Assembly: GCA_965235975.1 (NCBI GenBank)
Contig: CBDDZZ010000001.1
Coordinates: 372,001-436,000, forward strand
Length of the DNA stretch: 64,000 nucleotides
Reading direction: 5' to 3'
Source of the DNA: Fontibacterium oligotrophicum
Lineage (GTDB): Bacteria > Pseudomonadota > Alphaproteobacteria > Pelagibacterales > Pelagibacteraceae
Made by a program: the position numbers and the translations under genes. The notes beneath the pieces are model-generated. The model worked only from the letters and a program-made list of their open reading frames with translations. It was not told the origin of the DNA and did no database searches. Shown here one piece after another: positions 26,752-36,605 of this stretch (its first letter is position 1; each line of letters starts with the position of its first letter).

Positions 26752-27660
26752 ATGAAAGAAAGTTTAATAAATAAACTTAATAAGTTAAAAAATTCTTTTT
26801 TCATAAAAGAAAATTTAAATAAAAATTTTAAATTAATTTATTTAAAGATTTCAGAGTTAATTTTTTTAAAAAAAGTTTTTTTAGGAAAGCCCTTAATTAT
26901 TGGCTTAGCGGGAGGGCAAGGATCAGGCAAAACAACATTTGCACATTTTCTAAAATTAATTTTAGAAAATAAGTATGATTTAAGAACAGCTGTGGTCTCT
27001 ATTGATGATATTTACAAGACAAAAAAAGAAAGAATAAAAATTTCAAAAAAAATAAATAAATTATTTATTACAAGAGGTGTTCCAGGAACACATGATGTTA
27101 AATTTTTAAATATTTTTTTTAAAATGCTTAAGAATAATAAAGTTAATAAATTTTATTCAATTCCAAAGTTTGACAAATCTATTGATGACAGACTTCCAAA
27201 AAGTAAATGGCATCATTTTAAAAAAAAAATAGATATATTTATATTAGAGGGGTGGTGCGTCGGGGCGAGGCCTGAAAAAAATATAGATAATTTAAAAAAA
27301 CCAATTAATAAATTAGAGTTAATTGAAGATAAAAATTGCAAGTGGAGATTTAACGTTAATCAACAGTTAAAGACTGATTACAAACAATTATTTTCATTCA
27401 TTGATTTGATGATTTACTTAAAAGTGCCTAATTTCAATAAAGTTTTAGCTTGGAGAGGCTTACAGGAAAAAAAACTAGCTTATTCTAAAAAAAATATGTC
27501 CCAAAATAAAATGAAAATAATGACGGAGAGTCAAATTAAAAGATTTATAATGTTTTATGAGCGAATAACTAAAAAGATGCTCATAGATATGCCTAATTTT
27601 GCTGATATAATTGTCCCTATTAGTTCAAATCATCAACCAAAAAAAATTATACTAAATTAG
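26752..27660 (+). CDS. D-glycerate 3-kinase-like P-loop kinase
   Basis: A 302-residue protein of the glycerate kinase (GLYK/YggC/Tda10) P-loop family. The Walker A motif is GLAGGQGSGKTTFAHFL near residue 50. SIDDIYKTKKER follows near residue 80, RGVPGTHDVKF near 108, and the Walker B-like DIFILEGWCVGARP near 158. C-terminal WRGLQEKKL matches the family. By relatives it phosphorylates D-glycerate to 3-phosphoglycerate, linking photorespiratory or serine-derived glycerate to glycolysis. It starts ten bases after the isomerase gene and ends directly against the TolC-like start. Confidence 0.8.
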   Translation: MKESLINKLNKLKNSFFIKENLNKNFKLIYLKISELIFLKKVFLGKPLIIGLAGGQGSGKTTFAHFLKLILENKYDLRTAVVSIDDIYKTKKERIKISKKINKLFITRGVPGTHDVKFLNIFFKMLKNNKVNKFYSIPKFDKSIDDRLPKSKWHHFKKKIDIFILEGWCVGARPEKNIDNLKKPINKLELIEDKNCKWRFNVNQQLKTDYKQLFSFIDLMIYLKVPNFNKVLAWRGLQEKKLAYSKKNMSQNKMKIMTESQIKRFIMFYERITKKMLIDMPNFADIIVPISSNHQPKKIILN

Positions 27661-29007
27661 ATGAGCTTTTTTAAAAAATTGTATTTGTTAATTTTTTTCA
27701 TAAGCACAAGTGCTTATTCTGCTGAAAATATTAACAAATCTTTAATATCAGCTTACTTAAATAATCCAAAAATTAATGCGGAAAGGGAAAGAACAAAAGC
27801 TGTTGATGAAAGTTTAGTGCAGGCCTTTAGTGCATTTAAACCGACGGTAACAATATCAGCTTATAAAAGCGATACAGATAGCTCTAAAATAACAACTTCA
27901 ACAGGATCTCCTTCACCTTCTACTAATGCACAAACTACTGCTAAATCAATTACGATTGAGCAAAAGTTATTTAATTTTAATGATATGTATAATTATCAAA
28001 AAGAAAAAAATTCCGTAGAAATTGCTAGATTTACTTTAAAAAAAGCTGAACAGGATATTCTTCTTGAAGCAGCAGAAGCTTATGCTTCAACGCTACTTGC
28101 TCAAAAAAAATTAATTTTTAATAAAGAAAATTTAGACTTGTCTGAAAAACAAGTTGATTTAGATAAAAGTAGATTAGAACTTGGAATAATTACAATTTCA
28201 GATCTAGCACAATCTGAAAGTTCATTAGCAGCAGCACAATCTAACTTATTAAATGCTGAAAATGAATTGTTGATTGCTAAGAAAAATTTTAAGAATGTAA
28301 TTGGATATGATCCTGTAGATTTAGACGAATTAAAAGATTTAAATTTAAACTTACCTAAATCTTTAGAAGAAACGTCAGTATCAGCTCTAAAAGATAATCC
28401 TATTTTAAAAATTTCAGAGTTCTCTCTTAAAAAAGCTGAAGATGAATATAAAATAGCTTTAGCTGAACTTTCTCCAACTTTCAGTTTATCATTAGGAATT
28501 ACTGATTATGATGGCTACAGTTCAAGCGTTGATAAAACAAAACAATCAGTTGCAAAAGCTCAAGCTTCAATTCCTCTTTATCAAGGAGGAAAACAGACTT
28601 CATTAATCATTCAAAAGAAATCTTTATTAGATAGTGCTGAATTAGATCTGCAAAATTCTAAAAATGTTGTGGACAGAGATTCTTATTCGGCATGGTCAAA
28701 TTATAGACTTTCTATAAGTAATGCTGAGCTGACAAAGTTAAGAGTTAAAGCATCTGAGATTGCTTATGAAGGCATTATTCAAGAGTATGAAACTGGATCA
28801 AGATCTACATTAGATGTTATTACATCACGATCGACACTACTTGAATCAAGAGTAAATAATGCAATCTCAGATAAAGATAGAATTGTTTCTCAATTTAAGC
28901 TTTTATCTTCTATAGGGGGGCTCACAGCAAAAAATTTAGCTTTAGAGACAAAATTATATGATCCAAATGATTATCCAAATAAAAGTTGGATAAGACACAT
29001 TTTTTAG
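27661..29007 (+). CDS. tolC: TolC-family outer-membrane channel protein
   Basis: A 448-residue outer membrane efflux protein. The signal peptide spans about residues 1-20 (LYLLIFFISTSAYSAEN). Two OEP repeats of long coiled-coil helices follow, with ALVQAFSAFKPT-like and SRLELGIITISDLAQSES blocks in the first half and IPLYQGGKQTS and YETGSRSTLDVITSRS in the second; the latter two are typical TolC helix and equatorial motifs. It would trimerise as the outer-membrane exit duct for type I secretion or drug efflux. No partner pump is adjacent. The ATG directly follows the stop of the kinase gene. Confidence 0.88.
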   Translation: MSFFKKLYLLIFFISTSAYSAENINKSLISAYLNNPKINAERERTKAVDESLVQAFSAFKPTVTISAYKSDTDSSKITTSTGSPSPSTNAQTTAKSITIEQKLFNFNDMYNYQKEKNSVEIARFTLKKAEQDILLEAAEAYASTLLAQKKLIFNKENLDLSEKQVDLDKSRLELGIITISDLAQSESSLAAAQSNLLNAENELLIAKKNFKNVIGYDPVDLDELKDLNLNLPKSLEETSVSALKDNPILKISEFSLKKAEDEYKIALAELSPTFSLSLGITDYDGYSSSVDKTKQSVAKAQASIPLYQGGKQTSLIIQKKSLLDSAELDLQNSKNVVDRDSYSAWSNYRLSISNAELTKLRVKASEIAYEGIIQEYETGSRSTLDVITSRSTLLESRVNNAISDKDRIVSQFKLLSSIGGLTAKNLALETKLYDPNDYPNKSWIRHIF

Positions 29008-29056
29008 TAAAAAATACATATATTTCATATACTTAATAATATAATTGAATAAAAGA

Positions 29057-29075
29057 ACAAAATGTGTACATTTGT
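29057..29075 (+). promoter_or_regulatory. Candidate operator dyad upstream of recA
   Basis: The inverted repeat ACAAAATGT-gt-ACATTTGT, with one bulged base, lies 44 bases before the recA ATG. Its position suits a repressor site such as an SOS box. It does not match the GTTC-N7-GTTC LexA site of other alphaproteobacteria, so the binding protein is unknown and the dyad may be chance. Confidence 0.3.
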
Positions 29076-29118
29076 TTTATTGAGTCGTTAAACAATTAAT
29101 AAATTAAAAAGGAAAAAA

Positions 29119-30219
29119 ATGACTAAAAATACTCTAAAAGTTGTAAATACTGAAAAAACGGAAGATAAAAAAGAAAAACAAAAAGCTTTAGACGCTGCAA
29201 TAAGTCAAATAGATCAAAATTACGGAAAAGGTTCTGTAATGAGATTGGGGCAGTCTAGAGTCCTTGATATAGAATCTATATCCACTGGATCATTAGGATT
29301 AGATCTTGCTCTTGGAATTGGAGGTCTTCCAAAAAGTAGAATTGTAGAAATTTATGGACCAGAGTCATCAGGAAAAACTACGTTATCTTTACAAGTTATT
29401 GCTGAGGCACAAAAAAAAGGTGGAATTTGTGCGTTCATTGATGCGGAGCATGCTCTTGACCCTGTTTATGCAAAAAAATTAGGCGTTAATACAACTGAAT
29501 TATTAATTTCTCAACCAGATACAGGGGAACAAGCCCTTGAGATCGCAGACACTTTAGTTAGATCAGGATCTATTTCTGTTCTAGTTGTAGACTCTGTAGC
29601 TGCGTTAACTCCAAGAGCAGAGTTAGAAGGTGAGATGGGTGATCATCATATGGGTTTGCAAGCACGATTAATGAGTCAGGCTTTAAGAAAATTGACTGGA
29701 TCTGTTTCTAAAACAAACACTATGATCATTTTTATAAATCAAATAAGAATGAAAATTGGAGTTATGTTTGGTAGTCCAGAAACAACTGCTGGAGGAAATG
29801 CACTTAAATTTTATTCATCTGTAAGACTTGATATTAGAAGAATAGGCGCAATTAAAGATAAAGAAGAGATAATCGGCAATCAAACACGAGTTAAGGTTGT
29901 AAAAAATAAAGTTGCCCCACCATTTAAAGTAGTGGAGTTTGATATAATGTATGGAGAAGGCATTAGCAAACTAGGGGAAGTTGTTGATTTAGCAGCAAAA
30001 GCAAACATTATAGAAAAAGCTGGAGCATGGTATTCCTATAAAGGTGAAAAAGTAGGACAAGGTAGAGAAAATGTTAAGCAATACCTAAAGCTAAATCCAA
30101 AGATTGCAGCTGAGATTGAAATGGCAGTTAGAACAAATGCTAAACTAATTTCAGAAAAATTAAGCGATCACTCTGAGAATCTTCCTGAAGAAAAAGAAGA
30201 TAATAAAGAAGATAATTAA
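29119..30219 (+). CDS. recA: Recombinase RecA
   Basis: A 366-residue RecA, the strand-exchange ATPase of homologous recombination. Walker A is GPESSGKT (residues 80-87), Walker B lies in LVVDSVAAL, and the DNA-binding loop region contains RLMSQALRKLTG and FINQIRMKIGVMFGSPE. The C-terminus is acidic (EENLPEEKEDNKEDN-like), as usual. The ATG has an AAGGA ribosome-binding site just upstream. It is a single-gene unit followed by a hairpin. Confidence 0.98.
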   Translation: MTKNTLKVVNTEKTEDKKEKQKALDAAISQIDQNYGKGSVMRLGQSRVLDIESISTGSLGLDLALGIGGLPKSRIVEIYGPESSGKTTLSLQVIAEAQKKGGICAFIDAEHALDPVYAKKLGVNTTELLISQPDTGEQALEIADTLVRSGSISVLVVDSVAALTPRAELEGEMGDHHMGLQARLMSQALRKLTGSVSKTNTMIIFINQIRMKIGVMFGSPETTAGGNALKFYSSVRLDIRRIGAIKDKEEIIGNQTRVKVVKNKVAPPFKVVEFDIMYGEGISKLGEVVDLAAKANIIEKAGAWYSYKGEKVGQGRENVKQYLKLNPKIAAEIEMAVRTNAKLISEKLSDHSENLPEEKEDNKEDN

Positions 30220-30261
30220 GTTTAGTAAATCTAAAGTATAAATATTCCTAATACGTTAATA

Positions 30262-30287
30262 AAAGGCGCTTTTAAAAAAGCGCCTTT
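30262..30287. terminator. Hairpin between recA and alaS, probable terminator
   Basis: AAAGGCGCTTT pairs with AAAGCGCCTTT (an 11-bp stem) around a four-base TAAA loop, 42 bases after the recA stop. The T tract after the stem on the plus strand is short, being part of the stem itself, so termination may be weaker than at proteorhodopsin. The GC core stands out from the AT-rich surroundings. Confidence 0.7.
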
Positions 30288-30330
30288 AGCATTCTAGACA
30301 TATATATAAAAAGTTGTATCTATAAGTATA

Positions 30331-33010
30331 ATGGGTACAAAAACAGTTTCAGAATGCAGGAGTACTTTTAAGAATTTTTTTTCAAAAAATTCTCATGAAA
30401 TTGTAGATTCTAGTCCTCTAGTTCCTCATAATGATCCGACATTAATGTTTACAAATTCAGGAATGGTTCAGTTTAAAAACGTCTTTACAGGCTTAGAAAA
30501 ACTTCCTTTTAAAAGAGCAACTACTTCTCAAAAGTGTGTGAGGGCAGGTGGAAAACATAACGATTTAGAAAATGTGGGATATACGCCAAGACACCATACT
30601 TTTTTTGAGATGTTAGGAAATTTTTCATTTGGGGATTATTTTAAAGAAGCAGCAATCAAATTTGCATGGGAATTAATTACAAAAGACTATGGAATTTTAA
30701 AAGAAAAGTTAACGGTTACAGTTTTTCACGAAGACGATGAAGCATTTAATTTGTGGAAAAAAATCTCAGGCTTGCACGATAGTAGAATTATAAAAATTAA
30801 AACTAATGATAATTTCTGGTCAATGGGAGACACAGGACCGTGTGGTCCATGTTCTGAGATTTTTTATGATCATGGCGATCATCTTAAAGGAGGCCCACCT
30901 GGTTCTGCAGATCAAGATGGTAATAGATTTGTAGAAATTTGGAATTTAGTATTCATGCAATTTGAACAAATTTCTAAAGATAAAAGAGTTAATTTACCCA
31001 AACCATCTGTAGATACAGGAATGGGATTAGAGAGAATTGCAGCTGTACTACAAGGAACGCATGATAATTATGAAATAGACTTATTTAAGAATATAATTGG
31101 GTCTGCAGAAAATTTTATTAATAAAAAAGTTTCAGAAAAAAATATTTCGAGTTACCGGGTGATTGCAGATCATTTGAGAGCGACTGCATTTTTAATGACA
31201 GATGGAGTTTTGCCCTCAAATGAGGGAAGAGGATATGTATTGAGAAGAATTATGCGTAGAGCTATGCGACATGCATTTACTTTAGGTTCAGATTTACCAG
31301 TTCTTTATAAAATTATTCCAACACTTATCTCAGAAATGAGTTCTGAGTACTCTGAACTTAAAAGAGCTGAATCTTTAATTAATGAAAATTTAAGATTAGA
31401 AGAGGAAAGATTTTCCTTAATGCTTAAAAATGGAATGAAAATTTTAAATACTGAAATTGACAAAATAAAAAATAATAAACTTTCTGGAGAAATAGCTTTT
31501 AAATTATATGATACATATGGATTCCCCTTAGATCTTACTCAAGATTTTTTAAAAGCTAAAAAAATATCTGTTGATGAAACACAGTTTAATACTTTAATGT
31601 CAGATAGTAAAAAAATCGCAAAAGCCTCATGGAAAGGCTCTGGCTCTGATCATACTTCAAAAATATGGTTTGAACTTAAAGAAAAATACGGTCCAACAGA
31701 ATTTTTAGGTTACAACTCAGAAAGTTCACAAGGGGTAATTTTATCCATAGTTAGCATAGACAAAGAAATTGAAAGTTCAAATAAAAATTCTGAATTAGCT
31801 ATTATTTTAAATCAGACTCCATTTTATGGTGAATCTGGAGGACAAGTGGGAGATAAAGGAATTATATCTAATAACAATTTTACATTTGAAGTAACTGATA
31901 CTAAAAAAATATTTGGTGATTTTTATATTCATTATGGAAAAATTATCTCAGGAGAAATAAAAAAAGGAGATCATGCAAATCTTAAGATCGATTCATTTAA
32001 GAGAAAGAATATAAGAGCCTATCATTCAGCAACGCATTTGCTTCATGAGTCGTTACGAAGAACTCTTGGAAAACATGTTGTTCAAAAAGGATCATACGTT
32101 GGTCCAGATAGATTAAGATTTGATTTTAGTCATAATAAACCAATATCTGATGAGGAAATGACCAATATTAATGACACGTGTAAATAAAATTATCGAACAG
32201 AAATCAGATGTTCAAACCAGACTTATGACTCCTAAAGCAGCAGTTGCAGAGGGAGCTTTAGCGTTGTTTGGAGAAAAATATGGTGAAGAGGTGCGAGTTT
32301 TAACAATGGGCACGGTCGGTAATAAAGTTTTTTCAATAGAATTATGTGGTGGAACACATGTAAAAAATACACATGAGATTGGAAAATTTTTAGTTATAAG
32401 TCAATCAGCCGTTGCAGCAGGAGTGAGAAGGGTTGAGGCTTTAAGAGGTTCACAATTAGCTGATTATTTAAAAAACAAAGCAAATGAACAGAATGAATTT
32501 AATAAAAATAAAATAGATCAAATTAATGAATTAGAAAAAAAAATAGAAGTTTTAGGGGGTAATATTAGAGAAGTTATAGAAGAAAATATTTTAACAAGAA
32601 TAAGCATACTAAAAAAAATTTTAGAAGATTTAGAGATCAAAAATATTTTATTAGATAAAAGTAAAAATATAATCAAAGATATTCACCATAATAAAATTAG
32701 TATTAGATTCCAAAAAATATTTAATTATCCAGTAAAAAGAATTCAAAATCTCATTGAAGATCAAAAAAAACAATCAATTAAACAAATTATTATTTTGTAT
32801 TCTATAAATGATGAAAAAATTACAGTTGCCGTGGGAATTACTATTGATTTAATTAATGAATATGATGCTTCAAAATTAGCCAAGGAAATAGCATTAATTT
32901 TAGGTGGTAAAGGTGGTGGAGGAAGAAAAGATTTTGCACAAGCTAGTGGTGGCTCAGATATTTCAAAAATTGATAGTTCTTTTGAAGAAATTTTAAAAAA
33001 AATTAATTAA
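30331..33010 (+). CDS. alaS: Alanyl-tRNA synthetase, one frameshift
   Basis: A class II aminoacyl-tRNA synthetase, about 892 residues when restored. The catalytic domain has SSPLVPHNDPTLMFTNSGMV, ENVGYTPRHHTFFEMLGNFS and DTGMGLERIAAVL. The editing domain has AYHSATHLLHESLR and, after the break, IELCGGTHVKNTHEIG. The C-terminal DHHA1-type end is GGKGGGGRKDFAQASGG. The first frame stops at 32185 after MTNINDTCK; a one-base deletion near 32175 joins it smoothly to VNKIIEQKSDVQ. Both sides are fully conserved, and this enzyme is essential, so a consensus error is likely. It ends convergently with icd. Confidence 0.94.
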
Positions 33011-34221
33011 TTTAATTTCTTTTTTAAATTTGAATTTATAGTTTCTAAGAATTCAGTTGTTGTTTGAAATTTTGCATCTTTATTAATTAAAGCAGCAAGA
33101 TCTTTTGTCATATATCCATTTTCAACACTCTGAATGCAAACCTGTTCTAAAGTATTTGAAAATTTTATTAATTCATCGTTGCCATCTAATTTTCCTCTAT
33201 GAGCAAGCCCTCTTGTCCATGCGAAGATAGAAGCTATGGGATTAGTAGAAGTTTGTTTACCTTTTTGATGTTCTCTGAAGTGTCTAGTTACAGTACCATG
33301 CGCCGCCTCTGCCTCAACTGTTTTACCATCAGGAGTCATTAATACACTTGTCATTAACCCCAAAGATCCAAAGCCTTGCGCAATAGTATCTGATTGAACA
33401 TCTCCATCATAATTTTTACAAGCCCAAACATATTTTCCACTCCATTTCATAGCGCACGCAACCATGTCATCGATTAGTCTATGCTCGTATGAAATTCCAA
33501 TCTCATTAAATTTTGATTTAAATTCCTTTTCATATACTTCTTGAAACAAGTCTTTAAATCGCCCATCATAAGCCTTTAGGATTGTATTTTTAGTAGATAA
33601 ATAAACTGGCCATTTACGTAAAATTCCATAATTCATACAAGCTCTTGCAAAATCTTTTATTGAGTCATCCAAATTATACATTGCAAGCGCTACACCAGGA
33701 CTTGTAAAATTAAAAACTTCATGTTCGATTGTTTGTTTATTGTCATCCGATGTCCACTGAATTTTAAGTTTACCCTTTCCAGGAATCTTAAAATCAGTTG
33801 CTTTATATTGGTCACCAAAAGAATGTCTTCCTATTACAATTGGGTCTGTCCATGAAGGCACTAACTTTGGAATATTTTTACAAATGATAGGCTCCCTAAA
33901 TATAGTTCCACCTAGAATATTTCTGATAGTTCCATTTGGAGATTTCCACATTTTTTTAAGTTTAAATTCTTTAACCCTTTCTTCATCTGGAGTAATTGTT
34001 GCGCATTTAACTCCCACACCGTATTTTTTTATTGCATTAGCAGAATCAACTGTAATTTGATCATCGGTTTTATCTCTACTTTTCATGCCTAAATCAAAAT
34101 ACTTAAGTTCTATATCAAGATAAGGGAGTATTAGTTTTTGTTTAATAAAATCCCAAATAATCCTAGTCATTTCATCACCATCAAGCTCGACAACTGGATT
34201 TTTTACTTTAATTTTTGACAT
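33007..34221 (-). CDS. icd: Isocitrate dehydrogenase (NADP+)
   Basis: A 404-residue enzyme of the dimeric, eukaryotic-like NADP isocitrate dehydrogenase subfamily that oxidises isocitrate to 2-oxoglutarate in the TCA cycle. Visible blocks are VVELDGDEMTRIIWDFIK at the start, SPNGTIRNILGGTIFREPI (substrate-binding serine and arginines), GRHSFGDQYKATDF, the metal site region DDMVACAMKWSGKYVWACKN and NPIASIFAWTRGL. The length and blocks are complete. It is transcribed alone, between alaS and psd. Confidence 0.96.
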   Translation of the reverse strand: MSKIKVKNPVVELDGDEMTRIIWDFIKQKLILPYLDIELKYFDLGMKSRDKTDDQITVDSANAIKKYGVGVKCATITPDEERVKEFKLKKMWKSPNGTIRNILGGTIFREPIICKNIPKLVPSWTDPIVIGRHSFGDQYKATDFKIPGKGKLKIQWTSDDNKQTIEHEVFNFTSPGVALAMYNLDDSIKDFARACMNYGILRKWPVYLSTKNTILKAYDGRFKDLFQEVYEKEFKSKFNEIGISYEHRLIDDMVACAMKWSGKYVWACKNYDGDVQSDTIAQGFGSLGLMTSVLMTPDGKTVEAEAAHGTVTRHFREHQKGKQTSTNPIASIFAWTRGLAHRGKLDGNDELIKFSNTLEQVCIQSVENGYMTKDLAALINKDAKFQTTTEFLETINSNLKKKLN

Positions 34222-34283
34222 TGATTTTTTGATATTAATGAAAAATGTTCTTATATATTATGTTTTTAACTAATTAAATATTT

Positions 34284-34934
34284 ATGTTTGATATTATTTT
34301 TCCACCATTGCACAAAGAAGGTTACAGAATGCTAGCAATAGCAGTAATAGTTACAATGTTGCTAATCTTAGTTAACAAAATTTTAGGTGCCATTGGTTTT
34401 ATTTTAACAATCTGGGTTTATTATTTTTTTAGAGATCCTGAAAGATATCCAATTAATGATGATAGTTTTTTAGTTAGTCCAGCTGACGGTGTTATTAGTT
34501 TAATAGCAAACGTTAGAGGTCCTAAAGAACTTAATATGGAAAATAGGGACTACCAAAGAGTAAGTGTATTTATGAATGTCTTTAATTGCCATGTAAACAG
34601 AGTGCCAATTACCGGAAAAATAGATGAAATATTTTATAAGCCTGGAAAATTTGTTGATGCATCATTAGACAAAGCTAGCGAAGACAATGAAAGAAATTTA
34701 ATTAAATACACTAACAGTTCAGGAAAAACCTTCGCAATTGTCCAGATTGCTGGATTAATAGCTCGAAGAATTATTTGTGAAGTTAAACAAGGTCAAAATT
34801 TAAATCAGGGTGATAGAATTGGAATTATAAGATTTGGTAGCAGAGTTGATCTTTATTTTGATAATGATTATAAACTTTTAGCAAAACAAGGACAGACTGT
34901 TGTTGCTGGAGAAAGTTTACTCGCGAAAATTTAA
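34284..34934 (+). CDS. psd: Phosphatidylserine decarboxylase proenzyme (short, PSD-A type)
   Basis: A 216-residue short-form decarboxylase that makes phosphatidylethanolamine. An N-terminal membrane segment (about residues 15-45) and FFRDPERYP are followed by SPADGVISLIA, FMNVFNCHVNRVPI and QIAGLIARRIICEVKQGQNL. The autocatalytic cleavage and pyruvoyl site is the Gly-Ser in IIRFGSRVDLYFD near residue 190, replacing the LGST of long forms. It is directly followed by pssA, 14 bases away, so substrate and product enzymes share an operon. Confidence 0.95.
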   Translation: MFDIIFPPLHKEGYRMLAIAVIVTMLLILVNKILGAIGFILTIWVYYFFRDPERYPINDDSFLVSPADGVISLIANVRGPKELNMENRDYQRVSVFMNVFNCHVNRVPITGKIDEIFYKPGKFVDASLDKASEDNERNLIKYTNSSGKTFAIVQIAGLIARRIICEVKQGQNLNQGDRIGIIRFGSRVDLYFDNDYKLLAKQGQTVVAGESLLAKI

Positions 34935-34948
34935 AAATTATTTTCTAA

Positions 34949-35707
34949 ATGATACACCCAAGATACGTAGTACCCAGCATTATAAGTATTCTAGGTTTAT
35001 GTGTAGGTCTTAGTTCAATTAAGTTTGCTCTTAATTCTCAGTTCGAGCATGCGGTAATTGCCATTACTATCGCCTCAATCATTGATACAATTGATGGAAG
35101 GATTGCAAGATTAATAAAAGGTACTTCAAAATTTGGAGCCGAATTAGACTCTTTAATTGATTTTATTAATTTTGGAGTAGCTCCGGCAATTACAGTTTAT
35201 ATTTGGATTTTAAAAGATTTAGGAAATATTGGGTGGTTACTAGTTTTGTTTCATTCAGTTGCATGTTGTTTAAGGTTAGCCAGATTTAATTTGGGATCAA
35301 AAATAAATAACGAAAAATGGAGAGAAAGTTTTTTTACTGGAGTTCCTTCCCCAGCGGGTGCGGGTATATTGCTTATGCCATTAATTTTATTGTTAAGTGA
35401 TTTTTCGTCTAATTATAATTATAAAACACTAGCAATAATCTTTATTATAGCTTCTACATTTTTAATGATTAGTAAAATTCCAACCTATTCCTTAAAAGGA
35501 ATGAAAGTTAGCAGACCTTTCTTGATATTTTTGTTGTTATTAATTGCCACATATTTTGGTTTTTTAATTAATTATCCATTTAATACTCTTCTATTTACAG
35601 GATGCTTATATTTATTTTTAATTCCAATCAGTTTTATTCATTTTAAAATTATTAAAAAAAGATCTTCAAAAGCCACAGATAGCCTTATTTCTGAAGACTT
35701 TATATGA
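34949..35707 (+). CDS. pssA: CDP-diacylglycerol--serine O-phosphatidyltransferase
   Basis: A 252-residue membrane enzyme that makes phosphatidylserine, the substrate of the upstream psd product. The CDP-alcohol phosphatidyltransferase motif D-G-x2-A-R-x8-G-x3-D-x3-D appears in DTIDGRIARLIKGTSKFG continuing to ELDSLIDFINFG near residues 45-80. CLRLARFNLGS and GVPSPAGAGIL follow, as in type II PssA. About eight transmembrane helices are predicted. It overlaps the next gene by four bases (ATGA). Confidence 0.95.
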   Translation: MIHPRYVVPSIISILGLCVGLSSIKFALNSQFEHAVIAITIASIIDTIDGRIARLIKGTSKFGAELDSLIDFINFGVAPAITVYIWILKDLGNIGWLLVLFHSVACCLRLARFNLGSKINNEKWRESFFTGVPSPAGAGILLMPLILLLSDFSSNYNYKTLAIIFIIASTFLMISKIPTYSLKGMKVSRPFLIFLLLLIATYFGFLINYPFNTLLFTGCLYLFLIPISFIHFKIIKKRSSKATDSLISEDFI

Positions 35708-36603
35708 AAGATAGAGCAATTATATCTTTAGCTGACGCAAAGTATTTTGAACTTTTAAACGAGTTAGTTGATTCCATTTTAAGCTTTGATGACAGCAAAA
35801 GTGTTTCGATTTGTATTTTAGACGCAGGACTTCAGTCAGATCAAATTAAGATCTTAGAAAAAAAAGTTCATAAAATTGTTAAAGCTAAATGGGACATTGA
35901 AGTTCCAGACTATAAAATTAAAGGAAGAGAGTGGCTTAAAAGCCAAGTATCGAGAGCATTTTTAACGGAATATTTTCCTGGTTTTAAAAAATATCTTTGG
36001 ATTGATGCGGACGCCTGGGTAAATGACTGGTCATCTGTGGAGCTTTACTTTAAAGGAAGCGATAACAAAACTTTATCGATATCATCCTCAGCAGATCGAG
36101 CTTATGGTAGAGTTTTAAGAGCTGATTGGATTTTTAGTAATATTGCATTTATAAGATCGCAAAATTATAAACATGCTAAAAGTTCTGGATTTTCAAATAA
36201 AATTTCAAGAGAAGTTGCGCTTAAACCCCATTTAAATATCGGTGTATTTTGTTTAGAAAATGATTCTCCACATTGGCTAGTTTGGCAAAATAATTTAAGA
36301 CAGGCATTAAAAAAAGGAAGAATTTTTGGTTCTGAGCAAGTAGCTATGAATATAAGTGTTTATTGCGATCAAATGAAAGTTCAAATATTGCCGACTTACT
36401 GCAATTGGTTTTTAATTGAAAATATAAAATTTGATGAAAATAAAAATACTTTTGTAGAACCTTATCTTCCCCATCATAAGATAGGAATTATTCATTTAGC
36501 TGGAAAAAAATATGATGAATACAGATTTAATAAGAATAAATTATTAGATGTTCAATCATTAAATAATAATTGGATTAAAAAAAATATAAGATTTACAAAG
36601 TAG
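35704..36603 (+). CDS. Glycosyltransferase-like protein (GT-A fold, DxD)
   Basis: A 299-residue soluble protein that looks like a GT8-related glycosyltransferase. After a first strand (AIISLADAKYFELLNELVDS) comes LSKK-free acceptor-like ICILDAGLQSDQ, and near residue 100 the motif YLWIDADAWVND supplies the D-x-D metal site. Later NIGVFCLENDSPHWLVWQ and GSEQVAMNISVY resemble the acceptor-binding part, and HLAGKKYDEYR ends the fold. It is joined to pssA by an ATGA overlap and precedes rlmE by two bases. Its sugar and acceptor are unknown, and its link to phospholipid synthesis is only by position. Confidence 0.65.
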   Translation: MKDRAIISLADAKYFELLNELVDSILSFDDSKSVSICILDAGLQSDQIKILEKKVHKIVKAKWDIEVPDYKIKGREWLKSQVSRAFLTEYFPGFKKYLWIDADAWVNDWSSVELYFKGSDNKTLSISSSADRAYGRVLRADWIFSNIAFIRSQNYKHAKSSGFSNKISREVALKPHLNIGVFCLENDSPHWLVWQNNLRQALKKGRIFGSEQVAMNISVYCDQMKVQILPTYCNWFLIENIKFDENKNTFVEPYLPHHKIGIIHLAGKKYDEYRFNKNKLLDVQSLNNNWIKKNIRFTK

Positions 36604-36605
36604 TT

